Shown: positions 1 to 22,885, counted from the first letter of the stretch. The stretch is DNA of 64,000 nt from Paraspadella gotoi (GCA_051294375.1 CM119270.1:15935649-15999648), one strand, 5' to 3'. The notes: generated by a model from the sequence alone, not told the origin. Made by a program: numbers and translations.

Positions 1-783
1 GACTTTTAGAATTTTCGTATGTAACTTTTACTACGCCTTATTCCTCACACACAGAATTCCTCCCATGCAGAATTCCTCCTCAAATAATTCCTCCCCAATG
101 GGATTCCTCGCATGCAAGGAATCCCGTGTGGGAGGAATACTAGAGCCACCCAAAAAATAAATATATTTACAAATAGGAATATACAAAAATAATTGAAAAT
201 TATTTTAAAACTTTTAATGAATACTACTAATTGTTACAACTCTGTAAATCTAAAAAAGTATCTTTTTATAACCCTTTATTTTTTCTCTTACTTTGAAAAC
301 TTTTTGAGAGGGAAATTTTGACATCTCGGGAAAGCGTCGAATGGCATGTTAATTTGTTTGTTCTGAAAAGTTTTATGTAAAGGTACATTTAATACCAAAA
401 AGCATTGTCATTAAATCAAATGTCTGATGACATAGTTATTAGAGTGGAGCACTGGGGAACATAAGTTTTATTTGAGTGATCAAACAAGGATATTTAGACG
501 TGAGATCAGTATGATTAAGGAGTTCAAAAAATATGTTTGCTTATATATGTTTGGGGAAACCAGTATCATTAATTACAATATATTATAGTAATATTCCTAT
601 AAAACATAAAATTTCAAAATTAATTTTTTTTTACATTTTTAATTAAAGATTCTGATTCTCACAAAACAGTTAGATCAAAAATAATAAAAATATGTTATTG
701 TGATTAACTTTCTTTTCGTTGTGTTTTAGATAATTGAAATTAAAGACACAAAGTCTTGATACAGCAACGAATTTGATTTTATT
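1..783. other. AT-rich non-coding sequence
   Basis: No open frame of credible length or composition was found on either strand. The first 150 bases contain a short imperfect repeat of an aattcctcc-like motif. The rest is AT-rich sequence with poly-T runs. I see no exon of the downstream CAPS gene here. Confidence 0.6.
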
Positions 784-1516
784 GTAAACAGACAAGTTTC
801 GGCTTTCATTCAAGCCTTCATCATGCTTTGACAATTCACAATTTTTCAATGTTCCAAATTAACTTTGGAAGAGAGAGAGAGAGAGAGAAAGAGAAATAAG
901 AAAGACAGAAATCGGCCAACAAAGATATAGACAGGACAGTGGTGAAATGGAGGACAGCTTTAAGTTAAGTAGAGAGAGAGAGAGAGAAGAATGTGAGGGA
1001 AAAGAAATTAAATTTGTGAAGTGAGGGAGAGAGAGACCAGAGAACCAGAGGTTACTTTGGTAAGAAAAGTTACATTAGGAAAATGTACAACAATGGTAAA
1101 TTAATAAATACGAGTAGGGAAGACTAAGACAAACTAAATTTTAAATTAATTCAGATAAATTAATTAATAGTTAATATTTATTAATTTACCAATTTTGTAC
1201 CATTTTCTAATGTACTTTTTCTTACCAAATTTAACCTCTGCTTTCTCTGTTCTCTCTCGTCCCTCAACTCACAAATTAATTTCTTTTCCCTCACATTCTC
1301 TCTCTTTCTCTACTAACTTAAACCTGTCCTCACATTTCACCACTGTCCTGTCTCATATCTTTGTTGGCCATTTCTCTCTCTCTATTTCTTCTTTCTCTCT
1401 CTCTCCCTGCTCTCTCTCTCTCTCTCTCCACAAGTTATTTGGAAAACATGAAATTGTGAAAATTGTAAAGCAGCTGATGAAGGCTTGAATGAAAGCCGAA
1501 ACTTGGGTCTGTACAT
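784..1516. repeat. Large imperfect palindrome (fold-back element)
   Basis: The left arm (about 784-1110) is the reverse complement of the right arm (about 1175-1516), with scattered mismatches and small indels and a loop of about 65 bp rich in TTAAT. The arms contain GA/TC microsatellite blocks that mirror each other. Both outer ends carry the same sequence block: TGATGA, one A, a GGCTT/AAGCC hairpin, then GAAAC. This resembles a hammerhead ribozyme core. No protein-coding capacity is seen. It could be a head-to-head pair of non-autonomous retroelement copies, as Penelope-like elements often make, or a fold-back DNA element. I see no clear target-site duplication. Confidence 0.8.
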
Positions 1517-2519
1517 AAAATTCAAATGTTGCCTGTATGCAAAGACTTGTCTCATTCTATATTTTTTTTTTTAATTTCAATTAAAAATATGTTCATTAAA
1601 AATGTTCAATGTCCTTCAGCGTCATAAAATGGAAAAAAAAGTCACACTTCTCTACTTTTTTAACACTTTGTAGTAGAAACTATTATATGATAACGTTATT
1701 TTTCAATCATTTTTCGCAGCTGTTAACCTAAAAATATCATGTAACATATTTTAACAAAGTTTTTTTCAGTTTTTTCGAAGCGCGAAATCCAAAACTGTTT
1801 TTAAAATTATACTCAAAAAAGATTTTTTGAAATTTTATGATGTTATAAAGACAGTATTGGACCTATAGAACAAAATTCATTAATGATTACCGTTATGGCA
1901 AATTTTTTTTGAAAAGGGTTTAATCCATTTTTATTAACATATACAAAGGCAGCAAAAAAATATTGTTTCCATCGAGCTCAATCTTTTCATCACTCCACCT
2001 GAATAGTTTATGCTTGCAATATGATCACAGTATAATTAGTTTTAAAACAATTGTTTAATTTTGTTAGTAATTACTTTTGGTTTTATCTTAATTGGTTAGC
2101 TTGACAACTAGAATATCCGCAGAATAGCAGCTTGTTGAAGAAACAAAAAATATCTGAATTAGTGGTGTGAATGTTGAAAAAATTAAAAAATTAATTAACT
2201 AAAAGAATCTGAAATAGTGCGTAGTGATGTTGAATAAATAAAAACTAGAAAGATCTGAAAAGTGTGTCCGGTGATATTAAAAAATAAAAAACTAAAAGAT
2301 TGAAATAGTGCAATAGCATGTGTGTGCGAAGAGAGATTTTAAAAATATTTATCTCAAGTTTTCTCACTTTGGAACGAACTCCCATCTGTTGTATGCTTTG
2401 AGGTTTTCTCTTCTCCGGGTATTACTTGTTACTTGACGCGTTTTTGCGCCAAGGTTAATTGAGCTTGAAAAAAAAGAATATCAGTTCTGAAAAACATTGA
2501 AGCGTTGTAATAAAGTGTT
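1517..2519. other. AT-rich non-coding sequence
   Basis: No gene is supported. From about 2150 to 2320 there is a degenerate repeated phrase (variants of gaaatagtg followed by gatgttgaataaataaaaactagaaa, three rough copies). Otherwise the stretch is unremarkable AT-rich sequence. Confidence 0.5.
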
Positions 2520-3140
2520 AAGCAGATCTCGGCTCTTAATACCACTTGGATTAATCCGTCGGTCCCACCCCAAAAACTTGTCGGTAAGAGTCACATAACA
2601 TTCTTTCAAAATATCGAAATTAAATGATAAATTATGAAAAAAAAATTGATGTCCGTCTGTCTGTCTGTCTGTCTGTTCGTCGTCGTTCCCCGTTAGCTGT
2701 TTGGAACGGCCAATTACTCATGATGAATGGGGGGATTGTACTTAAATTTTGTGTGTGGGTTAGGAGAGTGGTGTTGTGGATTGAGCAGAATCATGTTTCG
2801 ATGGAATCATCCAAGGGAAATGAGTAAAATGGAAAATCTATTTCACTATTTGATTTAGTATTTTCTTTCATATTAAATGTAAATTCAGTCTGCATCAATT
2901 GATTATTAATAAATTAGTAATTAATAATTTGGTAATTAATATTTAATTTATTAATTTTGTGACGAGATGCCGTTTTTCATTTAGAGGCAGATGAACAGAA
3001 GTGAAAAACGATGTCTTGGATGCATAAAATAAAATTAAATATAATAAATTATTTAATTTAATTAATATAATTAGATTAATGATCGTGGGGCAGCTACGTC
3101 CGACAATATTGAGTTTGGTTCAAAAGCTTGTTTTTTTCTT
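2520..3140 (+). repeat. Dispersed repeat family R, copy 1
   Basis: This block shares ordered motifs with 9528-10155 and with the ends of INPP5F intron 10. It has an opening segment followed by a TCCGTCGGTCCCACC-type motif. A middle segment resembles gtgtgggttaggaragtg, followed by TTAATTAATT-rich sequence. It closes with a cagctacgtccgacaatattg-like end (about 3083-3125). The element carries a (GTCT)n tract at about 2650-2680. No transposase or reverse transcriptase frame is visible, so it is probably a non-autonomous mobile element. The boundaries are approximate. Confidence 0.6.
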
Positions 3141-6100
3141 TTAGATTGAACTGTGAAAAACGTAAAAGAGTTGCCGAACTCCAAATAAGTCAATGCAACA
3201 GCTGCCATATAACAGCTCTTACTTTCATCGCAATTTTTTATGAAAATTTGGAGGACATTTGCAGGACAAACCCATTCATACTTTCGACGCAGCCGGCCCC
3301 ATTGTAACATGGATTTTCATACCACCTTCGACCCACTATAAAATTATAATTTTTTCTTTACAAAATTTAACACATTAAATTAACATTAAAAGAAAGATTG
3401 GTTCTTTGAAATAGAAACGTTGGGATACTTACAAAGGTGAGCAAAATTTCCCGCCGAATTCTTTTTGATTTACATTGGACAGCAAAAAATTGTTGATTTT
3501 AAGTTAATGGCATGTTCCGTGCGCAGTACCGTTTGGGGACAAGATTGGGGCTAAGACAATTTCATCTTTATTGAATTGAAAATAATTTATTGGAAGCCCT
3601 CATATCTAAATTTCTTATGTTCATTACTCAATAATTTACGACTTGCAAAATCCATTTTTTGCCCTCACTTCTCCTCTCCTTGCAATCTTAACATTGAATT
3701 TTAGAATTTTTTCAAACAATTGGTCCCTTAGAAACACCGAACAAATATTTCCCCTGCGACTCCCGGGGAACCTTTTGGACATTTTTCAAACACATGGGCA
3801 ACATTATTTTTTCTGAGAGATAGCTTTTGTTTTTATTTTTAGAGTCAATACAAAGACTTCGTGTATCCTGTTTTGAATACATGACTGCATTGGGATCAAC
3901 ACAATTCTATTTTCACAACGCATTATTAAACAAGTTTTAATCCTTCTCTGCATTTTATCTTGGTCTTTCCTCAAGATTCTCACATCCATTAATACTGATC
4001 TTCTTTTTCTCGGCGCGGGCTCCAAAAGTAAAGTACACAATACTGGTATTTTGTATATTTAGGAAAGTATGAGATGTAAGGAACAATCCAACGCTCTGAT
4101 TCTTCCGGAGCTTTTCCATAATCAAATTCTCAACTCCATTATTTGGATGCGGTAAATGGCATACAAAAAACGCTGTTGGAACCAATGTTTCAGCTCCTAG
4201 GGTAGCAGCTAATATCGAGTTTTGATCAGTTTTCACAATTCTCATGCCCTGATAAAAATGACTCTCTGGGCGTCATTTTGTAATATAGTACCAGCTCATA
4301 ATCATTCACCGGGAATCTCCAGAAATACTAAATAAATATACCTTTTGGAGAAGCTTGAAAATAAACGCAAGAGCCTTTTTCGTGATAGGAACTTTAATGA
4401 ATTGATATCCATTTTATTGACAAGGAACATTACCTAGATAACGCTAAACTTCTTTGACATCCGTTTCATATGTCTAATGATTTTATCTGAGCACTAGAGC
4501 AAACCGTTTAACCACCACAAATCAGGTATTGTTTAGGAGTTTGTCAGCATCTAAATAAAGTAATCCCTGGTGTTTGTCATCATAAATTAGAAGGGGTAAT
4601 TGGGGCAATCACAAAGACGATTTGCTAGCAAGAAGACGGACACGAAACTATTTGTCAAGTCGAGTAGTTAGTTTACGAGCGTGTTGTGTAAAGAGATTGT
4701 TCATCAAACCTTATTGATAAATTGCGCAAAAGACTATGCAATTCATTATTTCGCCAGGCTAAATTGGTACCGCATGGAGAAAACATACTTTAACTTCTTT
4801 CAATTTCAGTTCTTTTCAATGTTGGCCAATTTTGGATTCGAGACATTTCCTGGTCTTTTGTATTCTAAAGTTTCTGATTCGCATCCTGCTCTCCTTCGGA
4901 ATGTCAAAATTAGTGGTAGAAAATGGACCCTCTGCCATGTATACGTTTTCTGCTCTTTCCAACACCAATCGAGTCTGCATTATATCCTTAATCTCTCAAA
5001 AAATTTTTCTTAGAGTTTCCAATATTTAACGTAATTTCTCTTTTTGACGTTGTAATGTTTTGTTATTTGTACGATCAAATTCCAGTAGTCCAGTTCAAAA
5101 TACCGACAACCGTTTTAGAATCTTTTTTTAAAATTACCAGCTTTGAAACACGCTGAAATTTGGAGCATCTCCATGAAAATAGCTGAATCGGGACTGCAAT
5201 ATTAAAATGCTGCTATTTTTTCCAATGTGAATTCAAATGTCCTCGGTATTTAGCTATACTGGTTACATCCATTGTAAAGAGTTCTCCAAACCTTGGGGTG
5301 TAAAATCTGTGATTGAAGCTGCATTTCAGGATCTCCTCCTTCAAACTTCAACTGTTGTTTTAAAATGAATTCAGATCTCAATCCTTGCTGGGCTCCTGAA
5401 TTTCTTTGAAAAAAATTTGCTTCAGCTGTTTTAACTTGTGTGATTTAGCTTTTTGGTTATTTTTTATTGTATTTTGTACCGCAGACCTAAAAAATTAAAA
5501 GCCTGACTGTTTTTTGTTCATTATTTACTTTTCAAACGCCCCATCATCCTTGCAAATTCTGCTTGAGCTTGAAATTGCAAACTCATCGACATTCAAGTTG
5601 ACTGTTTTTTCACGCGATGTCTTAAGTAATTCTCACTCACCCCCAAATTTGCTGGACTTTACATAATGTTTTCCGTACCTTAAGAAAAATGTCTGAAATT
5701 TAATATCAGATTGCTTTTCAATATGAATTAGGAAGTTTTAAAAAATCAGACAAAATCCTATTGACAAATGCGCCCGAGGATTGATATGTATCAGAGTAAC
5801 TTCAAAAAGTTTCAAATCACTTCAAAATTGCAATCATATTTAATGGCCGTCAATAGTTTTTTGGCAGCCTGCATTTAAGCTCTTCATTGTATGCTTTGAT
5901 CTTGAAACAGTTCAGAGGTTAAGTTCGTTGATACTTTTTTCCATATACAGAACCAGATCCGGATTCCAAATGATGTTGATTGGCCAACTGCGCCACCTAA
6001 ATTTTTCCGCCCTGCGTCAGCTCCAGCTTTGGCTCCTTCACTCCCCCTTTTTTAGCCTCCTAGCGGCGCGCCGGGGCTCCAGCTGCCATCCATCAACTGC

Positions 6101-6950
6101 CGATCATGTCCAAAGTTCCCCCCAACACTTCTTCCTTGACTCACAAGATTTGCGCTTCCGAGACTGAACATCGTCTGTTGCTGAGACGTTGCTCGCCTGT
6201 CTCTTGCAAGTACTTAACATATTGGCAAGGGCCCTGAAACGTTTTCCGGTTCTGGATTGGTATAATCGTATATCGAATGCGTTCATTGCATCTCGGGTAG
6301 ACGCCTTTTGCCCAAAACGTTTTCTTTTTACTACAGATTATTTTCACTGAATTAATGCGTGCTGTTTTCGACTTTCAGAGGAATAAAAACCTCGACGCGA
6401 TCGAAAGCCAACTACCTATCAAGGTTATTCTTCTAAATTTATTAATTACAAGAGGCGACATCCTCGCAAAATCATAGCAAGGATCACTCCGGCTTAATAA
6501 TTGCACAAAGCAACCCATTCAGCAACGCAATACCGAACCGCCATGTGGCCTCCTGCGTTGTTTGACTCTCGTCTTCAACTCCTTCACACTATTGGTCCCG
6601 GATTGCGCTCACAAATTTTCCAACCCGATGGTTGAAATTCATTGAGATTCCATATTGAAACACAACCTGCAAATGCTCAAATGCCCTCTTGTGACAATGC
6701 AAAGTAAGGTGCTGCCCAGAGCTTCCGAAAGAGGCATATCTCTTTACCATTAACTGTTTGAAATGAACGCGGACTGGCTTTTCATTAGCTCGATTGATGT
6801 GGTATCTTCCAACTGTTTTGTTTTCTCATTAATGTTTGCTAAGACAGTTTCAGTTTTCTGGCGAAAAAAAAAGGAAGGACTATGAAATTGGTAACATGTA
6901 TCCCATATATAACAAATTTCCATTACACATTTTAATGTGATTGCCATCTT
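3141..6950. other. Intergenic sequence with unassigned ORFs
   Basis: No gene is recognised in this stretch. A minus-strand frame of about 96 codons (4245 to 3955, true ATG) reads like protein but matches no family I know. A plus-strand stretch at 5955-6230 is GC-richer than its surroundings and reads as protein in two frames joined by an apparent frameshift around 6050. That pattern suggests decayed coding sequence. Neither shows a convincing exon-intron structure. Confidence 0.4.
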
Positions 6951-6954
6951 ATTA

Positions 6955-7412
6955 AGAACTAAATCTTTGTGTCGTCCCTACTTTGGGACAGAGGCTTTTG
7001 GTTGGTATTAAGGCTCCATCACTTCTTACAAGATAATAATAGGCAGGTCCCTGCAAGCTCTTAAATTCAAGACTCTCTCACAGTCCGGTTTTTTCACTCC
7101 CCAGAGTACCTGGCTTCCTATCAATGAAGTGGAAATATATATACTATATTATAATATATTATATAAAATGAAATTGGTACAACAATAATAAAGAGAGAGT
7201 TCATTTAATAAATAAGCTATCTTGCCCCCTGACTTTGGACAGGCTTTTGGGTTAAGGCCTCCATCACTCTTACAAGATATGAAATATGGCAGGTCTCCCT
7301 TGCAAGCTTTCAATCAAGACCTCTCCTCACAGTCCTTGTTTATTCACTTTCCCAGAGTACCTGGCCTCCCTAATCATGAAGTGGTAAAATATTCAAAGAA
7401 TGTTTCAATTGT
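6955..7412 (+). repeat. Dispersed repeat family C, two adjacent copies
   Basis: Two tandem-oriented copies are present: a degraded one at about 6955-7130 and a better one at about 7165-7412. The shared core runs from aagctatcttgcccctga through tttggacaggctttt and ggcctccatcactcttacaa to gcaggtcccttgcaagc and cagagtacctggc. Related copies lie at 51384-51545 and 63058-63200. The 3' end of the second copy (caaagaatgtttcaattg) recurs at 11628, directly after the N gap, so another copy may be hidden there. No long frame is conserved among copies, so this is likely a non-autonomous element. Confidence 0.7.
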
Positions 7413-7789
7413 ATGAAAAAGATTTCCATCTCCCGTACACTATTAGATCGGGGAATACTGTTTTTAGATACGTATTTAACATGTGGATCCGGGCGTCCAG
7501 GTTGACAATTTATTAAACTTTCTCTCACCTGCGTTGTGGGCAATCTCCGTGCAACGCCGCTTTTTGTACGCGAGAAGAAACGGCAAAGTTGCCCAGATAA
7601 TAAAGACATTGCAAAAGCAACAATTCTGCAATGAAATGAACTTAAGATTCAATGTGCAAATAGGTTTTTTTTTTCGACCTGAAGAATTCACTGAATCCGG
7701 CGATGAACACAAAAAGACCGAATTGAAAGAAAAATTCGGGGGGGTTTTTTTTCCGAAAATCTTTCCGAATTTCTAAGACATGTTTGGGA

Positions 7790-8250
7790 ATGACCATCTT
7801 TCATGTTGGAAATGAATACAATAAAACTTTTTTCATATTTTTAACATCACAATAATACTATTACTTTTCGTGAAATCTTTTAAATGTCAAAGCTAACCGG
7901 GAATTTTGAAATGAAATACAATATAATAGTTTTTCACACTTTTTAACATCAGAATAATAACTATTACTTTTGATAAATGCTTTAAAAAAGTCAAAGCTAA
8001 CCGGGTGAATTTTGGAAATGAATACAATATAATATTTTTTTCACATTTTAACACGAGATAATACTATTACTTTTGATAATCTTTTAAAAAACGCAAAGCT
8101 AACCGGGGAATTGTTTGAAATGATATATCAATATCATATTTTTTTCACGAATTTTTTAACATGAAGAAATAATACTAATTACTTTTGATAATTTTTTTTA
8201 AAAAAACGCCGAAGCTAAACCGAGAAAATTTTGGAAGTTATACTTAATAT
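7790..8250. repeat. Tandem repeat, ~105-bp unit, about 4.3 copies
   Basis: A unit of about 100-115 bp is repeated head to tail. Each unit contains ggaaatgaatacaata, then a ttttttcaca run, then aataatactattacttttg, then caaagctaaccggg. Unit starts fall near 7808, 7908, 8015 and 8116, with a partial fifth from about 8232. Divergence between units is modest and consists mainly of indels in A/T runs. This is a short satellite-type array. Confidence 0.8.
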
Positions 8251-8709
8251 AAAGAATATCATGACTTTAAGACATCACCTTTTTGTTTTTTATGTTTTGT
8301 TTTTAGGTTGGTTTCTTTTTTGGTTAATCTCCATCTAGAATTTTGAAAAGAGTTATGTACTAAAATTGGTTTTGTAAAATATAATTTACAAGAAAGCGTT
8401 AGGCTATGTACCATATTTTGAATCATAAAATATCGCTCAATAAAACTTTTTATACTTAGTTCGAGCTCCCTGTAAGTAAAACTAATATATGGTTATACAA
8501 TTTTTTGTAAACACATTTTCAATGTTTATAACAATGTTCAAGCATATATAGCTGTATTTATTATAACATTCATTTTTAATATACTTTTTAAATAAAACAA
8601 ATCAATAATACCTAAACGATAAATTACTATTGCTTCCAAGAAAGAAGTCAGTTTTGAGTGTCATCGCGACTCAAAATGTCGGGTCATTCGCTTTACCGAA
8701 TACATTGAC

Positions 8710-8746
<37 letters not shown>

Positions 8747-9527
8747 ATCTCTCTCTCATCTCTCTCCTCTTTTCTCTCTCTCTCTCTCATCGCGCTTAAA
8801 CGTGAGTTGCGCATTTCATTACGATAAAAGGTTTCCATGTCTTCCAAAAAGGAAAAGTTGTCAATCATTGAAATAAAATGAGCGATTAATATAATTATTT
8901 TTAAATGACTCAATCATGTAGCGGGCCCTCCCCAGTTGTAAACCCGATGGATTATTGGTAAAAGCTATCAGCAAATGACTCTCCAGGGTATGGTTTAAAA
9001 TCAGCTTTTTACTAAGTAACGTGTGTGATTCTACATCTATATCATTAGTTTTCATTACTAGTTTTATTGGCTGGTTAAGGAAAAGAGAAAAAGGTACAGA
9101 GTAGTATTCTTTATCCTGCATGCACTCTTGGACAATGTAATTTGTTAACTTCTTGTCACTTGCTACCTATAATGATTAGTTTTCTATTTTAATACTATGC
9201 TGATCAATAAGAATAATGAAAGCCCTACTTAGTTTATTGTAGTTTCTCTACTTTAAATTTCTCTTTTTAGAGAATTATTTTCACCTCAATTGAATAGAAC
9301 GACGAATTTTAATAATTGAATTTACTTATTGATTGATTGATTGATTGAATGGAATTGATTGATTTATACTGTTGTTATGATTGTAATTTGGATTCGGAAG
9401 GAAACCATTGAAAACTTTAATAAATTGTATTATTAATGTAATTATAAATTTTAATTTGCTAGAAATGTTAAGTTTCATTTAAGTGTGTTAGTACGTCGTT
9501 GTATTGTATTGTATTTTTAATTTTTTT
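8251..9527. other. AT-rich non-coding sequence with TC microsatellite
   Basis: No gene is supported. A (TC)n-rich tract spans about 8716-8790, and a short gattgattgattgattg run lies near 9330. The remaining sequence is AT-rich. Confidence 0.55.
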
Positions 9528-10155
9528 TAGGTCGGATCTGCTGAGTATCAGCAGATTCCCCGAACCTCTATAGATTCCACTTTGTTCGGTCCGTCGGTCC
9601 ACCCCCTTAATCTTGTCGGGCCACTCAACTTATATCATGTCATAACATCGCGAATTTATATAAATTATGCCAAAAAAAAAAAGATTTTTGTAAGTGGGTA
9701 GGAAAGTGTGTGATTAAGCTAAAAATCAAGTTTTCGATGAATCGTCTGAGTGGAATGAAGTTTAAAATGCACACAAAACAAAAAAGCCTGTTTCAGCTAA
9801 TTGCAATGGTCTTCTTTTCTTCTTTCTTATTTTTGAATGGTAAAATGCACAGATGTATTAATCTAAATCATATAATTAATCAAGTTAATTAATTAACTAG
9901 TACAATTAATTTAATCAAATAATTAATAACAATCAATCATTTAGTCATCATTATAGGGTATTTGTTATCTCATCTGAGGTCGGGTCATTAGGCTTTTGGT
10001 CGGTGGTAAGTGACGAAAAACTAAAAACAAACATTTGGGATCAAAATTAATTTAATTAATTACCTATTTAATTATTTAATCTATGATTAATTAATTACTG
10101 ATAATTATCGCGGGTGGGCAGAGTCCGGACATGTTTGCTCGAACTGTGTTTAAGA
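9528..10155 (+). repeat. Dispersed repeat family R, copy 2
   Basis: The copy begins with tcggatctgctgagtatcag, closely matching the sequence at 57052 inside INPP5F intron 10. It then shows ccgtcggtccaccc, gtgattaagct with aagttttcgatgaatcg, a long TTAATTAATT-rich stretch, and the closing motif cagagtccggacatgtttg at about 10122-10140. The order of motifs is the same as in the copies at 2520 and 57052. No coding capacity is apparent, and the limits are approximate. Confidence 0.65.
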
Positions 10156-10692
10156 TTACATAATATACTAATATTAAAATATACCGGATTTATCTCAAAG
10201 GGTTATACTTAAACAAGTCTAGCAAACCAATGTTCGATCTGCCACGATAATGAGAGTAAATGGTACAGGCTAAGCAGCATGATGAATCGATGATAATCTC
10301 TTCATTTGTGATCCTGCACTGAATCAATAACAGATTGGGTACCATACGCACCCACGTGGCTGCGTTAAATCCCTTGAAACGAGTTAAATGGAAATAATAA
10401 AAATAAAGGAGCAAGAATTTTAACTATTATATTTTTTCTGCATAATTTTTTTAACTTGGCCTTATTTTTCAACTTGCAATCATTTTCTCAACTTAAAGTC
10501 TTTTTTTCACTGGCATCATTTTTTCAAACTTGCATCTTTTTTTTCAACTTGGTATCATTTTTTCAAATGCTTCATTTTTTGACACTCTCTATTTCGTCAT
10601 GATTATCATGACGAATCGATGGACATATAAAAAGCTAACGCGAAGACGCCCAGTGTTGAGCAATTGATCAGATGTTCTAATCTAAACTGGCG

Positions 10693-10693
<1 letters not shown>

Positions 10694-10746
<53 letters not shown>

Positions 10747-11034
10747 TTCCTCTCTCTTCTCTCTCTCTCATCTCTCTCTCCTCCTCTCTCTCTCTCTCTC
10801 TCTCCTCTCAACTCTCATCTCTCTCTCTCTCGTCTGTCTGTCCTCCCCGTCTTTCTCACTGTCTCGCTCGGCTTTTACTTCCTCCGGTTCGGAAACCGAG
10901 TTCCCAATTTATAACTTATTTTGTTCCTTCTTTTTCTCCTCGCCTTCCTCACCGTTTTACAAGTAACCTTGAGAAATGGAACGGTGGAGGGAGAGGAGAG
11001 GGGGAGAGAGTGGAGAGGAGAAGAGAGAGAGAGA

Positions 11035-11072
<38 letters not shown>

Positions 11073-11278
11073 ATAAAGAAAGAAAGAAAGGAAAGAAAGA
11101 AAGAAGAAAGAAAGAAAGAAAGAAAGAAAAAAGAAGAGAAAGAAAGAAAGAAAGAATGAAGAAAGAAAAGAAGAAATTAAGAAAAGAAAAGAAAATGAAA
11201 GTAAAAAATAAAGATAGTAATGCAATAAAAGAAAACAAAGAGAGAAGAGAATATGAGTGAGAGAAAGAGATGAGCCGG

Positions 11279-11320
<42 letters not shown>

Positions 11321-11346
11321 GAGAGGAGAGAGAGAGGAGAGAGAAT
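10694..11346. repeat. Long TC- then GA-rich microsatellite blocks
   Basis: Bases 10694-10842 are almost pure (TC)n with small interruptions. Bases 10980-11346 are almost pure purine on the plus strand: (GA)n, (GAAA)n and mixtures. The two blocks are mutually complementary in base type, so they could form an imperfect fold-back. Open frames across them are low-complexity artefacts and are not annotated. Confidence 0.85.
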
Positions 11347-11527
11347 AACGAATGAACCAATCGCTGAAGGGCGTTTTCCTCATCGTCAACTTTTAACCCT
11401 TTTTTTCCCCTAAATTTCCCCACCCGGCGTTTTCGCCCTGGAGTGGAACTGAAATCGTCCGGTCTGCTTTATCGTCGTTTTCATCGTCTGTTTCAGTCGT
11501 CGAAACGATCGTCAGCATCAATCGATC

Positions 11528-11627
11528 NNNNNNNNNNNNNNNNNNNNNNNNNNNNNNNNNNNNNNNNNNNNNNNNNNNNNNNNNNNNNNNNNNNNNNNNN
11601 NNNNNNNNNNNNNNNNNNNNNNNNNNN
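11528..11627. other. Assembly gap (100 N)
   Basis: Exactly 100 unknown bases, the usual size for a gap of unknown length. A fragment of repeat family C follows immediately (11628-11655), suggesting that the assembly broke on that repeat. Confidence 0.98.
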
Positions 11628-11813
11628 CAAAGAATGTTTCAATTGTATGAAAAGACCACTCCCTGAAATGGTATTTTTTTGTGGTATATTAGGTATATTG
11701 GTATATTTTGATATATATAGTACATTTGGTATAGTGTTATATTTTTTAAAAACAGATTTAAGTACTTTTAGTTTCCACGACCTCAAACTCTCCAAACCCC
11801 CTCGGCCCCTCAG

Positions 11814-22319
<10,506 letters not shown>

Positions 22320-22885
22320 TGGACGCGGACGAAATAGACCCATAAACTCCCTTACTGCTACAGACCCAATTCGTAGAAAAACGAAACGAAGAAAACAAAA
22401 CAGTTGATGGTGCAGATAGCGAGAGTTGAAGGATTTCGAGTATAACAGCTCAACTCAAAAACAATTACGTATAGCTGATAACGAGCTGCCCAAAACAAAA
22501 AAATATTAACTAACAAACAAAAGATTTTCTATGAAAAACTTAACGTACGTCCACGGGGTCTCGGTTTTCATCATATTCTAATTTTTCGTCTTTTGTGGAT
22601 CAACTTCAATCTCCCTAATCCTCTTTTTTTTTCATTCGTAAAAAAATTGATAGGAAGAAAAATCAAAGGCCGACGCATGACGCTGTTTTGTACAATCGAC
22701 CCAAGATTCAATGTTCATCCCACCATTCCCTCCATTTCCCGTTCTCTTCAAAAACAAAAAATTAAAGTCGTGTTGTCAAATCGTTTTCCCTTCAGTTTCC
22801 CGCCCCGTTTATTTTATTCACTTGTAACAAAAATTCCTCAAAAAAATAAAAAAAGGCGCTACGTACGAAGTTTTCTTTTCTTTCG

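Noticed and set aside
10875-11423. Long Leu/Ser/Phe-rich frames on both strands
   Set aside because: They are translations of (TC)n/(GA)n microsatellites without any conserved motif.
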